This document shows, piece after piece, positions 61,584 to 64,000 of a stretch of DNA of 64,000 nucleotides. How positions within the stretch are numbered: the stretch's first letter is position 1; every line of letters begins with the position of its first letter. The notes under the pieces were generated by a model. It made no database searches. It saw nothing but the letters and a program-made list of their open reading frames with translations, and was not told the origin of the DNA. Origin of the DNA: Piscicola geometra (taxonomy: Eukaryota > Annelida > Clitellata > Hirudinida > Piscicolidae); assembly GCA_943735955.1 (NCBI GenBank), contig OX030959.1, positions 10,494,324 through 10,558,323 of the forward strand, written 5' to 3'. The position numbers and the translations under genes are program-made.

Positions 61584-64000
61584 TCATTATGTAGTAGTAG
61601 TAGTCTTTATAGTGCCTTTGTTTTGACACTTCATATCTTTTTCTTCGTCTCCCCCATTCTCTCCTCTCACTCTGTCTCTAGATCGCTCCCACACTTCCCA
61701 GGACCACTTCTTCCATCCTCCGATTCTCCTTCCGGAACCCAAGGCTCCTTCCATCGGGTCCTGTTCTCCACGCTTCCTTCCCCAAGCCGTCAACCATTCT
61801 TCTTTCCAATCTTTATACAACCCAAGCTTCAGCAAAACGTGCCTTTCTTCCTCCCCACAAACACACTTCCTATCTTCCTTCTCATACTTCTAGCGCAACA
61901 ATTTCATTACCGTCAAACTACCCTCTCTACACATCATCCTAACTTTCGCTTCATCTGAACCATCTACATATTTTTCCAACTTCCTGCTTTCTGACTTCTC
62001 CTCACGGTACCTTTTCAGTCTTTCACTTTCCTGTATCTTATTCCCCCATTCCTCCCTTCTCTTTTGTTGAATCCTCTTCACCAGCTCCCTTCCCTTCATC
62101 CCTCCGACTTCTCTTTCTAAGACGCCCGTCATAAACACTCGTGCTTGTGCATCTTTCCCTCCACGTACCATTCGGCTTATAACCTCGAAACCCAGTTTTC
62201 CCTCTGTTGGCTACCCATCTCCACCATTTATATTTATTACCTATCTCCTCTACACTTACTCTTCCTACAATATCTTTTCCTTCTAATGTCCTGATGACAA
62301 AGTCTATCATAACCTTAGCCCCTCTTTCCCAGAATGAACTCTAGGCTGTTTCCCCATGTACAACAACAATCCTAAAACTAGTCTCTACCTCCAATATCTA
62401 TCTTTCAAACTTTGCCTGCAAAACCTCTAACTTCTTTCTCTCCTTAGCTGACCAACCAACTGCTGCAACCCCATACATTATCTTTCCTACAATCAAGCTT
62501 TTCCATGCCTCCCTGCCCACGATAAACCGACACCCGAATCTTTTTGCTTCATATTTTACCTCATTTCTTTTCATACACCTCCCTCAACACCCTTAAAATT
62601 CTTCTACCCATTCCTATTTTTTCTAACACCTTGAACAATTTACCTCTGTTCACCCCATCATATGCTTTTTCTAAGTCTAAGCCCGCTACCAATAGCCTTT
62701 GCAATTTCACTAACCCGCCCTAACATATAAAGGTTATCATCCCCACGCCTCACTCTTCTAAACCCTCTCTGTGTTTCATTAATTATACAATTACTTTCTG
62801 CCCATCTCTCCACTCGCTCTCCCAAAATAATCATCATTAGCCTACATAAAATGCTGCTAATTGCTACCGGTCGATAATTCTTAATTTTCCTTCTTTCACC
62901 TCCTTTATGAATTAGGACGATCCGACTATACCTCCAACTTTTCGGTACCTCACTTCTTTCTAATATTTTAATTCCTTACTTCTTCTCTTTCTCTACATTT
63001 CAACTACTTCAACAATTCCCCACTTACCCTCTCTTCATGCGCTGCTTTTCTTAATTCAAGTTTTTTAAGTGCCCGTTCAAATTCATTCTTACTGATTCTT
63101 CGAAACCAATTCACTCGCTATCTGTTTTTGAAAGAGATATTGCTTCTGAGCTTTTTTCGTCTTTTGAAGCTGCTTTTTTCTTCGCCTATGCTCCCTACTC
63201 CATTCTTTCCTTTTCTTTACGGCTTTTTCCACCTCCACGTCCCACCAATCTATGTGATGGTGTCTTAGTTTCTCATCTTCGAATTTTTCTTGCTACTCTT
63301 TTAATCAACTCTTCTATATTCTTATTTTTTATATATTTATTTTTGTTTCCACCTCCCCGCCCCAGAGTTTTAAACACTTTTCCTTTTCGATCTTTATTCT
63401 TGTGCCACTTCATCTTTACCGCCACCATACAATGATCACTTTCCACTACACCCTCAAACTCACCACCCCACCCTTCTACCACTTCTTCCTTTCCTTTATC
63501 GTTAGTTAGTAACAAGTGTAACCCAAACTCTTTTTTGCCAAATTTCCAAGTGGGAATGTTCATCCCTGGCCACTCAAAATTCAAGATGCTCAGCTCTTCT
63601 TCGATCATTTTCTTAACCATCAAAACGTTTGTGTTATCTACCCCATCCAATTCCATGAGATGTCGATTGAAATCCCCTCCTATATAAGTACCACAAGTCT
63701 ATCTCCTGTCTTTTTTGCATTCTTTGCCACCCTAGCTATGAATAAAATTATTCTTTTATTTGCAACCTTATCCACTCCCTCGCATCTCTGATACACCACT
63801 AGACCTGTTTCTTCCTTCATCCTCAACACCAGCTCATCTTCTTCTTGGTATATGTTCACTACCTCTGCTTTCAATTCCTTTTTTACTAAAAACCCCACAC
63901 CACCACATTTCCCTTCTTCCATCTTCCTCCCCACACCAAACCATTCTAAAAAAGCCCTGTCCATCCACCATCTGATCTTCGTTTAGGTTTCGTTTTCTCA
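61584..64000 (-). mobile_element. LINE-C copy 3, longest copy, runs off the window
   Basis: The 3' end GGCACTATAAAGACTACTAC is at 61584-61620. It contains the zinc-knuckle region, RT and endonuclease. 61247-61583 is intron DNA without a recognisable feature. Confidence 0.88.
61623..63980 (-). pseudogene. LINE-C endonuclease and RT with internal deletion
   Basis: Endonuclease pieces: FGVGRKMEEGKCGGVGFLV, YIGGDFNRHLMELDGVDN (GDFN motif near 63670) and VVESDHCMVAVKMKW (SDH motif near 63435). The RT has SWRYSRIVLIHKGGERRKI, YRPVAISSILCRL and LGERVERW, up to a VYEK-like site near 62570. There it jumps to the C-terminal part, so the YADD region present in copy 1 is deleted. Frameshifts throughout. 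Confidence 0.85.

Overview
The window is AT-rich, intron- and transposon-dominated DNA of an animal, most likely an invertebrate. The evidence is spliced protein-coding exons with GT-AG borders, CR1/L2-like and other non-LTR retrotransposons, tRNA-derived SINEs, many hAT elements, one piggyBac, one Tc1/mariner and long microsatellites. There are no operons, Shine-Dalgarno sites, CRISPR arrays or LTR retroelements. I cannot name the species.

One host gene crosses almost the whole window on the minus strand. Nineteen exons (61246 down to 5075) can be chained with matching splice phases into one open frame of about 679 codons. The predicted segment resembles the inositol 1,4,5-trisphosphate receptor (ITPR), within the ITPR/ryanodine receptor superfamily. 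It runs from the end of the first RIH domain to the region just before the RIH-associated domain. The IP3-binding N-terminus and the channel C-terminus would lie outside the window, above 64000 and below 1 respectively. Exons 12 to 16 are compact (20.2-21.8 kb). The other introns are long because of transposons.

Layout. 0.2-4.8 kb: an old inverted-repeat element (Rep-B) split by a 3.3 kb LINE and a composite LINE-tailed repeat. 5.1-12.6 kb: exons 19 and 18, a SINE, a hAT-in-hAT nest, a LINE-B copy and a MITE. 12.7-20.2 kb: LINE-C in a MITE, exon 17, SINEs, hAT2 in Rep-B. 20.2-23.2 kb: exons 16 to 11 with a 424 bp CA repeat at one acceptor and a 12 bp minisatellite at one donor. 23.2-31 kb: LINE in hAT in hAT, then a 4.1 kb hAT with its own decayed transposase, inside another Rep-B. 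31-40 kb: a long-TIR element, exons 10 and 9, LINE-C, and a hAT that splits a plus-strand ORF. 40-50 kb: exons 8 to 6, exon 6 lying between mariner ends, then a complete Rep-B and a 5.1 kb hAT shell packed with later insertions. 50-64 kb: exons 5 to 1, piggyBac inside a SINE, two more hATs with perfect target duplications, and the 3' part of a LINE-C.

No transposon here looks fully intact: the ORFs examined carry frameshifts, stops or internal deletions. Nesting order and target-site duplications allow relative dating of many insertions. I found no clearly new biological system. The most unusual points are the repeat-built splice sites of the ITPR-like gene, the mariner-flanked exon, the plus-strand ORF cut by a hAT, and a SINE that shares its tail with a resident LINE.
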